The notes under the pieces were generated by a model. That model saw only the letters and a list, made by a program, of their open reading frames with translations. It did no database searches and was not told the DNA's origin. A DNA stretch of 64,000 bases from Flavobacteriales bacterium (GTDB taxonomy: Bacteria; Bacteroidota; Bacteroidia; Flavobacteriales_D; Crocinitomicaceae). The stretch lies in NCBI GenBank assembly GCA_947449575.1, contig CANFRV010000010.1, positions 46,608-110,607 of the forward strand. The letters run 5' to 3'. Within the stretch, counting starts at the first letter, position 1. Each line of letters starts with the position of its first letter. This document shows positions 25,984-36,345 of the stretch, piece by piece. A program made the translations under genes and the position numbers.

Positions 25984-27222
25984 ATGAATAGCTTGGAATT
26001 AGTTGAATCATTTTCAGAATTTAAAGAGTTAAAAAACATCGACAGAACAACGATGCAGCATGTATTGGAAGATGTTTTCCGTGCCATGTTGAAGAAAAAA
26101 TTCAATACCGATGAGCACATTGATGTTATCGTAAATATCGATAAAGGCGATGTTCAAATATTTGTTAATAAGGAGATTGTTGCAGATGGAGAAGTAGAAG
26201 ATCAAAATACAGAAATTGCGTATTCTGATGCAACTAAAATAGAACCTGATTTTGAGATTGGTGAAGAAGTAACAGAAGAATTTACATTTGGTGATTTTGG
26301 TCGTCGAAATATTCTTTCATTGCGTCAGAATTTGATTTCAAGAATCATGGAATTAGAGAAAGATAATTTATACAAAGTGTATAAAGAAAAAATTGGTGAA
26401 ATTGTTACAGGGGAAGTTTACCAAGTTTGGAAAAAAGAAATCATGGTGATCGATGATGAAGGGAATGAATTATTATTACCTAAATCAGAACAAATACCAT
26501 CTGATTATTTCAAAAAAGGAGAATCTGTTCGTGCCGTGGTAGCGAAAGTTGACATGCGTAATAGTAATCCAGTAATTATTTTATCAAGAACAGCCCCTGA
26601 ATTTTTAGAGCGTTTGTTCGAATTAGAAGTTCCTGAAGTATTTGATGGTTTAATTACAATCAAACGAATTGTTCGTGAACCAGGAGAAAGAGCGAAAGTT
26701 GCGGTTGAATCATACGATGACAGAGTTGATCCAGTAGGAGCTTGTGTTGGAATGAAGGGTTCTCGTATTCATGGAATCGTTCGTGAGTTGAAAAATGAAA
26801 ACATTGACGTAATCAACTTTACAAGTAATCCACAATTATTTATCACTAGAGCACTTTCACCAGCAAAGATTACTTCAGTAGATATAAATGAGGAAGAAAA
26901 AAGAGCTAAGGTGTATTTAAAACCTGACCAAGTTTCTTTAGCAATTGGTCGTGGTGGTCACAATATTAAATTGGCGGGTAGATTAACAGGATACGAATTA
27001 GATGTTTACCGTGACGGTGAAATCGATGTCGAAGATGTTGATTTAGAAGAATTTGCAGATGAGATCGAAGGTTGGATTATCGACGAGTTGAAAGCTGTAG
27101 GGTGTGATAGTGCAAAATCAGTATTAGAATTAGGAGTTGAAGACCTGGTTAAACGTACAGATTTAGAGCAAGTAACAGTGGAGGAAGTGTTTAGAATACT
27201 TCGTGCAGAATTTGAGAGTTAA
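25984..27222 (+). CDS. nusA: Transcription termination/antitermination factor NusA
   Basis: NusA binds RNA polymerase and RNA to modulate pausing, termination and antitermination. The 412-residue protein has the RNAP-binding N-terminal domain (1-125), S1 (about 135-200), KH1 (about 235-290, with GACVGMKGSRI) and KH2 (about 300-350, with AIGRGGHNIKLA). A short acidic and helical C-terminus resembling one helix-hairpin repeat follows (AVGCDSAKSVLELGVEDL). It lacks the two full acidic repeats of E. coli NusA, as is usual outside Proteobacteria. It lies between rimP and infB. Confidence 0.97.
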   Translation: MNSLELVESFSEFKELKNIDRTTMQHVLEDVFRAMLKKKFNTDEHIDVIVNIDKGDVQIFVNKEIVADGEVEDQNTEIAYSDATKIEPDFEIGEEVTEEFTFGDFGRRNILSLRQNLISRIMELEKDNLYKVYKEKIGEIVTGEVYQVWKKEIMVIDDEGNELLLPKSEQIPSDYFKKGESVRAVVAKVDMRNSNPVIILSRTAPEFLERLFELEVPEVFDGLITIKRIVREPGERAKVAVESYDDRVDPVGACVGMKGSRIHGIVRELKNENIDVINFTSNPQLFITRALSPAKITSVDINEEEKRAKVYLKPDQVSLAIGRGGHNIKLAGRLTGYELDVYRDGEIDVEDVDLEEFADEIEGWIIDELKAVGCDSAKSVLELGVEDLVKRTDLEQVTVEEVFRILRAEFES

Positions 27223-27292
27223 TCACAATGGCACACTCTAAAAAAACATAACAGAAACAAGAATTAAGTTAATACAAAGGACGCATAATTTT

Positions 27293-30172
27293 ATGGCCGA
27301 AAAATCAATACGATTAGGAAAAGCAGCAGGTGAATTGAACGTAGGAATTTCCACGTTAACCGAATTCCTTGTATCGAAGGGAGTAAAGATTGATAACAAT
27401 CCAAATACAAAATTGGAAGGGGATCATTACGAACTGTTACAAAGAGAGTTTGCCGCTGATCAAACGTTTAAAGAACAGTCAAAAATGACGAGTGTAAAAC
27501 GTGAGAAAAGAGAAACAATTTCTATTCGTGATCCTAGGCAAGGCGGAACACCAACTTCAGATGATGAAGATGATAGTGAGGTGTTTAATAAAGAAGCGTT
27601 TGACCAAAATAATGCAGCGAGTGTATCATCAAAACCTGCTGCGAACGAAACAGCATCTGCCGGTGTAAGCGAGGAAAAGTCAACACCAGAAGTAGAACAA
27701 AAATCGGTGTTAATTTCTGAAACGGACAAGCCTGTCACGATCGGAGAAGGGGATGTTCAAGTACAAGTTGTGGGTCGAATTGACTTAGATAAGTTAAATA
27801 CAAAAACTCGTCCTGACAAAAAGAAATACGAAAAACCGAAGAAAACTCCGTATGTTGCGCCAACTGCAAAAGTAGACGCGCCTGTGGTTGAAACTCCAAA
27901 AGTTGAAGAACCGAAAGAAGTTCAAGAGCCTATTGCTCCTATAGAAATTGAAACAATAAGAGTTGAAAGAAAAGTTTTAACGGGTCCAACTGTACTTGGA
28001 AAAATAGAATTACCAGTTAATAAGCCGAAACCAGCGAATGGAGGTAGACCAATTGGTGCGAATGATCCTCGTAAGAAACGAAAACGAATTAAAAAAATAG
28101 ATCCGACTAAACCAGCTACAGTAAATCCAAATGCAGGAGCAAATCCAGCAGGAGGTTCTGCGACAGGAACGGCGAATCCAAGACCGGGAGGCCCGCCAAA
28201 ACCAGCAAATTATAGACCTGGCCCAGGAGCTGCGAATTTTAATAAAGGTAAATTCGTTAAACCAGAAATTAATGAGCGAGATATTCAAAAAGAAATCAAG
28301 GATACGCTAGCTCGTTTATCAAATAAAGGAGGAAAATCAAAAGCATCAAAAAACCGTAAAGTAAAACGGGATGTAAATACTCAACGTCGTCAGGATGAGG
28401 CGGATGAGGCAGAATTACAAATGAGTATATTAAAACTTACTGAGTTTGTGACTGTTTCTGAATTAGCTTCTATGATGAATGTTCAATCAACGCAAGTAAT
28501 TTCAGCGTGTATGTCTTTGGGTATTTTTGCTTCAATCAATCAACGATTGGATGCTGAAACAATTCAAATTGTAGCGGAAGAATTTGGTTTTGAAACAGAA
28601 TTTGTCAGCGCAGACGTTCAAGAATCTATTTTATTAGTAGAAGATAAGGAAGAAGATTTGCAAGACCGTCCACCAATTATTACGGTAATGGGACATGTCG
28701 ATCATGGTAAAACCTCTTTATTAGATAAAATTAGAGATGCTAATGTAACGGCAAGTGAAGCAGGTGGAATCACACAACACATCGGAGCGTATTCTTTGGT
28801 GTTAAAAGATGGTCGAAAAATGACTTTCTTGGATACTCCTGGACACGAGGCGTTTACAGCGATGCGGGCGCGTGGTGCTCAAGTAACTGACGTTGCAATT
28901 ATTATCGTTGCGGCGGATGATGATGTGATGCCACAAACCAAAGAGGCAATTTCTCATGCTCAAGCAGCAGGAGTACCGATGGTTTTTGCTATCAATAAAA
29001 TCGATAAAGATGGAGCAAATCCAGATAAGATAAAAGAACAACTTTCACAAATGAATATCTTGGTGGAAGATTGGGGAGGAAAATACCAATGTCAAGAAAT
29101 TTCTGCTAAAAAGAACTTAAATATCGATGCATTACTTGAAAAAGTATTGTTAGAAGCAGAGATATTGAACATTAGAGCAAATCCAAATAAAAATGCGATT
29201 GGAACAGTAATTGAATCCTCTCTCGACAAAGGGAAAGGGTATGTTACGAATATCTTAGTAGAAGCTGGAACATTAAGAATAGGTGATGTTGTTTTAGTTG
29301 GTAGAAATTATGGAAGAGTTAGAGCAATGCATGATGAACATGGTGTTGCTTTGAAAGAGGCTGAGCCATCAAGACCAGTTGCTATTTTAGGAATAAATGG
29401 AGCGCCAAGTGCGGGAGATAAATTCCATGTATTAAGCGATGAAAAAGAAGCTAAAAATATTGCCACTAAACGGGAACAACTTCACCGTGAGCAAGGACTT
29501 CGAACTACTAAACACATCACATTGGATGAGATTGGTCGTCGTTTGGCAATTGGAGATTTCAAAGAATTAAATATTATTGTGAAAGGTGACGTTGATGGTT
29601 CAATTGAGGCATTAGCAGATTCTTTACAAAACTTATCAATAGGAGAAATTGCTGTAAAAATTGTACACAAAGGTGTTGGAGCAATTTCTGAGGCGGATGT
29701 CAATTTAGCGGCTGCATCGGATGCTATTATTATTGGTTTCCAAGTGAGACCATCTGTTGCTGCAAGAAAATTAGCAGATCAAGAACAAATAGATATTCGT
29801 TTATACTCCGTTATCTACAAAGCGATCGACGAAATTAAAGCGGCGATGGAAGGAATGCTTTCGCCTGATATTGAAGAAAAAACAGTTGGTTCTGCTGAGA
29901 TTCGTGAAACTTTTGACATCACGAAAGTGGGTACAATTGCAGGATGTTTCGTAACAGAAGGAATTTTTAAACGTAGTTCTAATATTCGAGTAATTCGAGA
30001 TGGAATTGTTATTCACACAGGTAAACTAGGATCACTTAAACGTTTCAAAGATGACGTTAAAGAAGTGAAACATGGCTATGAATGTGGATTAAACATCTAT
30101 AAATTTGACGATATTAAAGCAGGAGATGTTATCGAAGCTTACGAAGAAACAGAAGTTGCTCGTAAATTGTAA
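27293..30172 (+). CDS. infB: Translation initiation factor IF-2
   Basis: IF-2 is the GTPase that brings initiator tRNA to the ribosome. The protein has 959 residues. An IF2_N helix bundle (1-55) is followed by a long low-complexity Pro/Lys/Ala-rich linker (about 60-350), a second N-terminal domain (about 380-450) and the G domain. In the G domain, G1 is GHVDHGKT from 467, G3 is DTPGHE and G4 is NKID. Domains II-IV follow to the end. Length is typical of Bacteroidota IF-2. It ends the operon and is followed by a clear terminator. Confidence 0.98.
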   Translation: MAEKSIRLGKAAGELNVGISTLTEFLVSKGVKIDNNPNTKLEGDHYELLQREFAADQTFKEQSKMTSVKREKRETISIRDPRQGGTPTSDDEDDSEVFNKEAFDQNNAASVSSKPAANETASAGVSEEKSTPEVEQKSVLISETDKPVTIGEGDVQVQVVGRIDLDKLNTKTRPDKKKYEKPKKTPYVAPTAKVDAPVVETPKVEEPKEVQEPIAPIEIETIRVERKVLTGPTVLGKIELPVNKPKPANGGRPIGANDPRKKRKRIKKIDPTKPATVNPNAGANPAGGSATGTANPRPGGPPKPANYRPGPGAANFNKGKFVKPEINERDIQKEIKDTLARLSNKGGKSKASKNRKVKRDVNTQRRQDEADEAELQMSILKLTEFVTVSELASMMNVQSTQVISACMSLGIFASINQRLDAETIQIVAEEFGFETEFVSADVQESILLVEDKEEDLQDRPPIITVMGHVDHGKTSLLDKIRDANVTASEAGGITQHIGAYSLVLKDGRKMTFLDTPGHEAFTAMRARGAQVTDVAIIIVAADDDVMPQTKEAISHAQAAGVPMVFAINKIDKDGANPDKIKEQLSQMNILVEDWGGKYQCQEISAKKNLNIDALLEKVLLEAEILNIRANPNKNAIGTVIESSLDKGKGYVTNILVEAGTLRIGDVVLVGRNYGRVRAMHDEHGVALKEAEPSRPVAILGINGAPSAGDKFHVLSDEKEAKNIATKREQLHREQGLRTTKHITLDEIGRRLAIGDFKELNIIVKGDVDGSIEALADSLQNLSIGEIAVKIVHKGVGAISEADVNLAAASDAIIIGFQVRPSVAARKLADQEQIDIRLYSVIYKAIDEIKAAMEGMLSPDIEEKTVGSAEIRETFDITKVGTIAGCFVTEGIFKRSSNIRVIRDGIVIHTGKLGSLKRFKDDVKEVKHGYECGLNIYKFDDIKAGDVIEAYEETEVARKL

Positions 30173-30192
30173 TAGAATTTAATTGAAACTAT

Positions 30193-30225
30193 AAATCCAC
30201 TTGTTTTTAACGAGTGGATTTTTTT
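30193..30225 (+). terminator. Rho-independent terminator after infB
   Basis: AAATCCACTTGTT (30193-30205) pairs with AACGAGTGGATTT (30209-30221), with one G-U pair and a TTT loop, and a T run follows. It starts 20 bases after the infB stop codon. Confidence 0.92.
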
Positions 30226-30318
30226 GTATATTAACTGATTTAACCTTAATTAATCGATCTTTTTTTAACTTTTTAACAGTTAATAAGGTGTAAAATCGTC
30301 CAATTCACGATAATTAAG

Positions 30319-30326
30319 TAACTTTG
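30319..30326 (+). promoter_or_regulatory. TAACTTTG -7 box of the tatA-gatA operon
   Basis: TAACTTTG matches TAnnTTTG, 66 bases before the tatA ATG. No TTG was seen at the -33 position. An imperfect inverted repeat (AACCTTAATTAA near 30242 against TTAATAAGGT near 30282) lies just upstream. Confidence 0.55.
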
Positions 30327-30392
30327 TACCATATTAGTGATTCAAGTTACAAAATTTGAAGATTAATTTAACATTTATAATAATTAATAATT

Positions 30393-30578
30393 ATGGTTCA
30401 AGTTCAAAATGCGCAACTTCTTAGTGTAGGTCACATTATCTTAATTTTAGCAATCGTTTTATTGCTTTTTGGAGGAAAAAAAATTCCAGAATTAATGAAA
30501 GGGTTAGGGCAAGGAATCAAAGAATTTAAGGATGCTTCAAAAGGCGAAGATTCGAAACCAGAAGAAGATAAAAAATAG
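30393..30578 (+). CDS. tatA: Sec-independent protein translocase subunit TatA/TatE
   Basis: This is the small pore-forming subunit of the twin-arginine system, which moves folded proteins across the inner membrane. The 61-residue protein has one transmembrane helix (about 13-29), the [14 protein letters not shown] hinge and an amphipathic helix, then an acidic/basic tail ([12 protein letters not shown]). It is at the short end for the family but complete. It is first in a likely operon, 17 bases before gatA. tatC is not in the window. Confidence 0.93.
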   Translation: MVQVQNAQLLSVGHIILILAIVLLLFGGKKIPELMKGLGQGIKEFKDASKGEDSKPEEDKK

Positions 30579-30595
30579 TAAAAAGAATTTAACGA

Positions 30596-32005
30596 ATGTA
30601 TCAAACTTTTGCTGAAGTAAAGTCTGCCCTTTCTTCGGGTAAGTCTGTTGTAGAAATAGTTGATCAATATTTATCAGCTATAAAAGAACATGCGTCTTTG
30701 AATGCTTTTTTAGAAGTATTTGAAGAGGATGTCCGTATACAAGCAACTTTAGTAGATCAGCGAATTCGTGAAGGTAAAGCGGGTAGATTAGCAGGAATGG
30801 TTATTGGTTTGAAAGATAATCTTTGTTTAAAAGGACATAAAGTTTCTGCCGCTTCACAAATATTAGTTGGATTTGAATCTTTATATACAGGAACTGCTGT
30901 GCAACGTTTATTAAATGAAGATGCCATTATCATTGGTCGTTTAAATTGCGATGAATTTGCCATGGGAAGCTCGAATGAAAATTCTGCTTTTGGTCCTGTA
31001 AAAAACCCAAAAAATCAAGAATATGTTCCTGGCGGTTCTTCAGGAGGATCAGCTGCCGCTGTTGCCGCTAACCTTTGCACGGCTGCATTAGGAAGTGATA
31101 CAGGAGGATCGATTAGACAACCGGCCTCTTTTACAGGAACTTTTGGACTAAAACCTACGTATGGAAGAATTAGTCGTTTCGGTTTGATTGCATACGCATC
31201 GTCTTTTGACCAAATTGGACCGATCACAAATAACTTAGAAGACGCAGCCTTACTTTTAGAAGTGATGGCTGGACAAGATGAATATGATAATACTGTTTCA
31301 AATAAACCAGTTGAATCGTATACACATTTTGAAAAAACAGGCCCTTTGCGCATTGCTGTTTTAGCAGAAAGTTTAGAAACGGATGGGGTAGATCCAGAAG
31401 TGGTTCAAAAGATGCAAGAAATTATTGCAAAATTAAAAGTTGACGGTCATACAGTTGAGAATGTTTCATTTCCATATTTAGAGTATATGGTTCCAACGTA
31501 TTACGTATTAACGACCGCCGAAGCTTCGTCCAATTTATCCCGTTTTGATGGTGTACATTATGGACATAGAAGTTCTATTGCAGCTGGGGTGGAAGCGACA
31601 TACATCAATTCTCGTACTGAAGGGTTTGGAGAAGAGGTAAAACGTAGAATTATGGCAGGAACATTTGTCTTGTCAAATGAATTTTACGATGCTTATTACA
31701 CAAAAGGACAAAAGGTACGTCGTGTTTTGAAAAACAAAACGAATGAGATTTTAGATAATTATGATCTCATGATTTTACCGACGACTCCTTCAACCGCATT
31801 TCCATTGAATGATTTAAAAGATCCAATTCAAATGTATTTGCAAGATATTTTTACTGTTCATGCAAATCTTACTGGAAATCCTGCGATTTCTTTACCTTTA
31901 GGCAAGCATTCAAATGGTATGCCATATGGAATTCAAGTAATGGCAAATAATTTCAAAGAAAAAGAATTATTTAATTTCTCTCACTATCTAACGCAGATAG
32001 CCTAA
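30596..32005 (+). CDS. gatA: Aspartyl/glutamyl-tRNA amidotransferase subunit A
   Basis: GatA releases ammonia from glutamine so that GatB can amidate misacylated Glu-tRNA-Gln or Asp-tRNA-Asn. The 469-residue protein shows the amidase-signature triad: Lys73 (GLKDNL), Ser148 ([11 protein letters not shown]) and nucleophile Ser172 ([11 protein letters not shown]). The DQIGP segment and the closing GLP-equivalent ([16 protein letters not shown]) are present. Length and motifs fit GatA better than other amidases, but gatB and gatC are not in the window. Cytoplasmic. Confidence 0.93.
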   Translation: MYQTFAEVKSALSSGKSVVEIVDQYLSAIKEHASLNAFLEVFEEDVRIQATLVDQRIREGKAGRLAGMVIGLKDNLCLKGHKVSAASQILVGFESLYTGTAVQRLLNEDAIIIGRLNCDEFAMGSSNENSAFGPVKNPKNQEYVPGGSSGGSAAAVAANLCTAALGSDTGGSIRQPASFTGTFGLKPTYGRISRFGLIAYASSFDQIGPITNNLEDAALLLEVMAGQDEYDNTVSNKPVESYTHFEKTGPLRIAVLAESLETDGVDPEVVQKMQEIIAKLKVDGHTVENVSFPYLEYMVPTYYVLTTAEASSNLSRFDGVHYGHRSSIAAGVEATYINSRTEGFGEEVKRRIMAGTFVLSNEFYDAYYTKGQKVRRVLKNKTNEILDNYDLMILPTTPSTAFPLNDLKDPIQMYLQDIFTVHANLTGNPAISLPLGKHSNGMPYGIQVMANNFKEKELFNFSHYLTQIA

Positions 32006-32015
32006 ATCTAAATTT

Positions 32016-33602
32016 ATGAAAAAGAGTATAACCATCCTTGTTTTTAATTTAATTACAGTATTTGTTTTTTCTCAAGCAAGAGATTCGATTAAAAAACCTT
32101 CAACAAAAAATCCTGACCCTTTTATTAATACAGTAGAGCAAACATTGAGTGCATTTTATGCGGATGTTGCTAATCAAAGTAATTATGATTCTATCATCAA
32201 TGCATTAAATTATGAGCAAGGAGATATTCCTCATTTTACGGATGAAGAATATTGTGAACGATTAGAAAAATTGAATGAAATGAGTCCATTTCAATTAGAT
32301 TGCACACCTGCAGCGCTTTCCACAATTAAATTTTTCGCTGAAAAAAGGAGAAGTTTTGCACGTGTAGTCCTAGGAAGATCTGCTCTATATTTTGAAATGT
32401 TCGAAGAAAAATTAGCTTATTATGGCTTGCCAATTGAACTAAAATACCTAGCTGTTATAGAAAGCGGTTTGCGCCCTCAAGTAAAATCTAGAGCAGGAGC
32501 GCTTGGTTTATGGCAATTCATGTATAGTTCCGGTTTATATTTTGGATTAAAAGAAAATTCATACATCGATGAGCGAATGGATCCTGAATTAGAAACAGAT
32601 GCCGCTTGCCGTTACCTTAAAAAATTATATGATATTTATGGTGACTGGAATTTAGCCTTGGCTTCATACAATGCTGGACCAGGGAATGTAAATAAAGCTA
32701 TTCGTCGTTCAGGAGGAAAGAAAACGTACTGGGAGGTTCGCCCTTTTTTACCTACTGAAACACAAGGATATGTTCCAAATTTTATTGCTGCGGCCTATTT
32801 GTTAACCTACCATGCAGAGCATAACATTGTTCCGATGGAAGCAAAATGGAACTATGCTCAGTTAGACACAATCTGCTTAAAAAGCGGACTACATATGTCG
32901 ACAATTTCAAAATTAACGGGATGGGAATTAGAAGAAATACAAGCGCTAAATCCTATCTATAAGACAAGTTACATACCTTTTACTACTCCCAGACAGTGTA
33001 TTTCTGGCCCGCTTTTAGAAATAGGGAAATTAGTAAGTTTAGAGACAGAATTGTATCAGATGGAAAAATCAACTTTTTCACCTGCTCCTGTTGTTGTTCC
33101 CGAAGTAAAAGAAGAGACGATTTCCTCTAAAGATTCTCCAAAACCAGAAAAGATAATTACCAACGCAGTTAAACCTCCGCCACCCGTAATTGTTTTGATT
33201 GATCATGTAGTTAAAAGAGGAGAAGGACTAGGAATTATCGCCGCAAAATACGGAGTGACAGTGAGTGAAATTATGACTACCAATGCAATGAAAAGCCCTT
33301 CATTATTTGCAGGACAAAAACTAAAAATACCTCAAATTGTTACTACAACGGGCGAGCCAATTAGCACAGAAGTTGTTGCTCCTATAAAAGAAAAACCTGT
33401 TGTTACGCCACCGCCAACACCAAAACCAAAAGTGAAACCCAAACCCGTTGTCCCTGCAAAAAAATATTATAATGTTAAAAGTGGAGAAACGGGAACAAAA
33501 ATATCTCAGAAAAACAATCTTACTCAGCAGCAACTATCAAAATTAAACCCAGGTGTTAATCTTGATAAGATTACTGTTGGCCAACGATTACGTGTAAAAT
33601 AA
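32016..33602 (+). CDS. Lytic transglycosylase with two LysM domains (MltD-like)
   Basis: This enzyme cleaves the peptidoglycan glycan strand to form 1,6-anhydro-muropeptides, acting in the periplasm. The 528-residue protein has a signal peptide (about 1-19, ending VFSQ), and an SLT domain at about 115-260 with the catalytic Glu in AVIESGL, the GALGLWQFM motif and the ASYNAGPGNV motif. A Pro/Lys-rich linker and two LysM peptidoglycan-binding domains (about 395-442 and 483-528) follow. It starts 10 bases after gatA and is probably co-transcribed with it and with the glycosyltransferases downstream. Confidence 0.94.
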   Translation: MKKSITILVFNLITVFVFSQARDSIKKPSTKNPDPFINTVEQTLSAFYADVANQSNYDSIINALNYEQGDIPHFTDEEYCERLEKLNEMSPFQLDCTPAALSTIKFFAEKRRSFARVVLGRSALYFEMFEEKLAYYGLPIELKYLAVIESGLRPQVKSRAGALGLWQFMYSSGLYFGLKENSYIDERMDPELETDAACRYLKKLYDIYGDWNLALASYNAGPGNVNKAIRRSGGKKTYWEVRPFLPTETQGYVPNFIAAAYLLTYHAEHNIVPMEAKWNYAQLDTICLKSGLHMSTISKLTGWELEEIQALNPIYKTSYIPFTTPRQCISGPLLEIGKLVSLETELYQMEKSTFSPAPVVVPEVKEETISSKDSPKPEKIITNAVKPPPPVIVLIDHVVKRGEGLGIIAAKYGVTVSEIMTTNAMKSPSLFAGQKLKIPQIVTTTGEPISTEVVAPIKEKPVVTPPPTPKPKVKPKPVVPAKKYYNVKSGETGTKISQKNNLTQQQLSKLNPGVNLDKITVGQRLRVK

Positions 33603-33630
33603 ACTCTTACACTTTCAACTAAGAAAGGAA

Positions 33631-34377
33631 ATGGTTAAGATATCAGCTGTAATAATAACATTTAATGAGGAAAGAAATATTTCTAGATGCATTCAATCTC
33701 TAGCAGATGTAGTAGATGAAATTATTGTTGTTGATTCCTTTTCAAAAGATAAAACGGAGGAAATCTGCTTAGCCAATAATGTTCAATTCATTCAACGGGA
33801 ATGGAAAGGATATTCTGAAACAAAAAATTTCGCAAACTCAAAGGCCTCAAACGATTGGATACTTTCATTAGATGCTGATGAAGCTCTTTCCGATGAACTT
33901 AAAACATCTATACTAACTTTAAAGAAAGAGGAATTACGAGGAAGTTTTTCGTTTAATCGCCTCACTAATTATTGTGGAATATGGGTGAAATTTGGCGGAT
34001 GGTATCCAGATAACAAAACACGATTATTTAATCGCCTTGAAGCTAAATGGACAGGGTTAATTCATGAAAATCTTGCATTTAATTCGACCATACAAACGAC
34101 TCTTTTAAAGGGAGATTGTTTACATTATAGTTATTATACTGTGCAAGAGCACATTAATCAAACAAAAAAATTTAGTCCTATTGCCGCTGAAATGCTTCAT
34201 TCACAAGGTAAAAAAGCTACGTTTATAAAACGTTTTATTAGCCCTGTGGTTAAATTTATACGTGATTACTTTTTTAAACTTGGATTCTTGCATGGTAGAA
34301 AAGGGTTTCTTATTTGCATCATTTCAGGGTATGCGACGTATATAAAATATAAAAAATTAAGAGAATTAAGTAAATGA
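33631..34377 (+). CDS. Glycosyltransferase family 2 (LPS core type)
   Basis: The 248-residue GT-A enzyme opens with ISAVIITFNEERNISRCIQSL, has the nucleotide-sugar/metal motif LDADE (80-84) and a catalytic-loop segment GGWYPDNKTRLF near 128. A basic, partly hydrophobic C-terminus (about 205-245) suggests contact with the membrane. The layout resembles WaaE/KdtX-like beta-1,4-glucosyltransferases of LPS core synthesis. The next gene, a GT9 heptosyltransferase relative, overlaps it by 4 bases (ATGA), supporting a joint role in LPS assembly. The donor and acceptor sugars are unknown. Confidence 0.88.
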   Translation: MVKISAVIITFNEERNISRCIQSLADVVDEIIVVDSFSKDKTEEICLANNVQFIQREWKGYSETKNFANSKASNDWILSLDADEALSDELKTSILTLKKEELRGSFSFNRLTNYCGIWVKFGGWYPDNKTRLFNRLEAKWTGLIHENLAFNSTIQTTLLKGDCLHYSYYTVQEHINQTKKFSPIAAEMLHSQGKKATFIKRFISPVVKFIRDYFFKLGFLHGRKGFLICIISGYATYIKYKKLRELSK

Positions 34378-35393
34378 AAAAAGCAATTGATTTAACAAAT
34401 AAACGAATTATTATCAGTCGAACAGATAGTATAGGAGATGTTATGTTGACATTGCCGCTTTGCGCTTGGATAAAGGAAAAATTTCCAACGGCTCATTTGA
34501 TTTTCTTGGGAAATAGTTATACTCATCCCGTTATTAATTGTTTTCAACCTATTGATCAATTTGCTGATTGGAAAGAAATAGAAAAAAGCTCAAAACTTGA
34601 AAAAATTCAATTCTTTAAGAATTTAGAAGCCGATGTAATTATTCATGTTTTCCCTAAAAAGGAAATTTCTTTACTAGCAAAAAAAGCGAAAATTCCATAT
34701 AGGGCAGGAACTTCTCATAGAGTTTTTCATTATTTTACGTGCAATCAAAGAGTTAATTTTACACGTAAAAATTCTGAATTGCATGAATCACAGCTGAACT
34801 TTGAATTGCTGCGACCTTTTGGATTAGAATCAATCCCAACGTTGGAAGAAATGAATGAATACACCTCTTTATTTCAGACAACCGATGAAATACTGCCTGA
34901 GTTTATTCAAAAGAAATTAATTAGCGCTAATAAAACAGTTATTCTTCACCCAAAATCTCAAGGAAGTGCCGTCGAATGGGGACTTGAAAATTATCGTTTA
35001 CTTGCCTTAAAATTGGAGAAAAAAGGGTATACTGTTTTTTTTACAGGAACAGAGAAAGAAGGACTTATTATTCGTTCACAAATACATTTTTCTAATAATA
35101 TTATTGATACTACAGGCAAGATAACACTTTCACAATTGATTTTGTTAATTTCAAAATGTGAAGTCCTAGTTGCTTGTTCAACAGGTCCTTTTCACATTGC
35201 GGGTTATTTAAATATAAGAGCGATTGGATTATTTTCAGTCAGGAAACCAATACATGCTGGTCGTTGGAAAGCACTTGGAAAACAAGTTCGTACACTTGTA
35301 AATGATGAGAATTGCCCTACGTGTAAAAAAGGAAAAGCGTGTGTTTGTATTGAAGTAATTCCAGTCGATCGTGTATTGAATGAAATTTTATAA
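34374..35393 (+). CDS. Glycosyltransferase family 9 (heptosyltransferase-like)
   Basis: The 339-residue GT-B protein starts with IIISRTDSIGDVMLTLPL, the family's N-terminal signature. It has ADVIIHVFPKKE near 98, the donor-site region HPKSQGSAVEWG near 201, and ACSTGPFHIAGYLN near 276 (usually the STGPxH motif). The C-terminus carries four Cys (CPTCKKGKACVC), a pattern seen in part of the family. It is expected to add heptose or a related sugar to LPS core on the inner face of the membrane. It overlaps both neighbours (4 bases with GT2, 14 bases with the UbiA-like gene), so translation is likely coupled. Confidence 0.88.
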   Translation: MKKAIDLTNKRIIISRTDSIGDVMLTLPLCAWIKEKFPTAHLIFLGNSYTHPVINCFQPIDQFADWKEIEKSSKLEKIQFFKNLEADVIIHVFPKKEISLLAKKAKIPYRAGTSHRVFHYFTCNQRVNFTRKNSELHESQLNFELLRPFGLESIPTLEEMNEYTSLFQTTDEILPEFIQKKLISANKTVILHPKSQGSAVEWGLENYRLLALKLEKKGYTVFFTGTEKEGLIIRSQIHFSNNIIDTTGKITLSQLILLISKCEVLVACSTGPFHIAGYLNIRAIGLFSVRKPIHAGRWKALGKQVRTLVNDENCPTCKKGKACVCIEVIPVDRVLNEIL

Positions 35394-36219
35394 AAACAGC
35401 ATTAATCGGTTTTTAGAGCACATCATTTACTCAAATTTTGTTGTAAGTATTTCAATCGGAATGTTGTGTTATGGAATGTGTCATCAGCTGGAGATTAACA
35501 ATTCAGAATGGTATTCATTTTTTATTTTTTCCTCCACCTTCTTGACCTATAATGTACAAAGATTTGTGAAAGCAACACACCACAAAACGAATAAAACAAA
35601 TCTTGTAAAATGGTTGAACCTCCATCGAAAACAGCAATATGTCTTAATGGGAATTTCATTTATTTTATTAATAATCAGTTTTTTAAAAGTGTATACGTTC
35701 GGGTTTTCTGTTCTAATACTCTTAGGATTTTCAGCAGTAGTGAGTTTATTTTACGTACTTCCTATCAAAAAAAGAAATTTGCGAGATGTTCCATATCTTA
35801 AAATTCACCTCATTTCATTAATTTGGGTGATAGCTATTGGTATTTTTCAATTGATCAATGAAAATGATTTTGAATTAAAAAATTGGCAATTTGTCGGGGT
35901 ACATTATTTGTTTATTTTAGCCGTTGCGATTCCTTTTGATATTAGAGATTTACACTATGACCATCCTAGTCAGAAGACTATACCTCAAGTATTTGGTGAA
36001 CGTAAATCAAAATTTTTAAGTGTTTTTTTACTGCTTCTTTACACGTGTTTAATCCTGTTGATTAAACCAGCTTTCTTCTCTAATTTCGCTTTCCTTTTTT
36101 TTATTTTTGTAACAAGTATTATACTTCTAAATGTCAATAAAGGGCGTAGCGAATTTTTTTTCTCTGGTGTAATTGAAGGTAGTATCTTTGTTCTAGGAAT
36201 TACATTTTTGCTCAATTAA
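35380..36219 (+). CDS. Polytopic membrane protein, UbiA-prenyltransferase-like
   Basis: The 279-residue protein has about eight hydrophobic segments. The loop FDIRDLHYD (about 187-195) resembles the second Asp-rich motif of UbiA-family prenyltransferases, and TYNVQRFVKATHH (about 53-65) sits where the first would be, but lacks its key Asp residues. It is therefore either a divergent UbiA member or an inactive relative. Its start overlaps the GT9 gene by 14 bases and it ends the tatA-gatA-glycosyltransferase run. A role in lipid-linked or envelope synthesis is inferred only from context. Confidence 0.7.
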   Translation: MKFYKNSINRFLEHIIYSNFVVSISIGMLCYGMCHQLEINNSEWYSFFIFSSTFLTYNVQRFVKATHHKTNKTNLVKWLNLHRKQQYVLMGISFILLIISFLKVYTFGFSVLILLGFSAVVSLFYVLPIKKRNLRDVPYLKIHLISLIWVIAIGIFQLINENDFELKNWQFVGVHYLFILAVAIPFDIRDLHYDHPSQKTIPQVFGERKSKFLSVFLLLLYTCLILLIKPAFFSNFAFLFFIFVTSIILLNVNKGRSEFFFSGVIEGSIFVLGITFLLN

Positions 36220-36345
36220 AAACAGAATTATCTTTGAATAATATATGTCAAAAGACAAAAATTACTTAGTAATAGTTGCAAACCTCGCATAAGAATAATT
36301 ACTTTTAAAATCTAATTTATAAAACAGCACTAAATAACGAAAAAT

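Noticed and set aside
28010..28288. Minus-strand frame opposite the IF-2 linker
   Set aside because: It is the shadow of the repetitive Pro/Ala/Lys-rich infB linker; the Ser/Arg/Trp-rich translation is an artefact.
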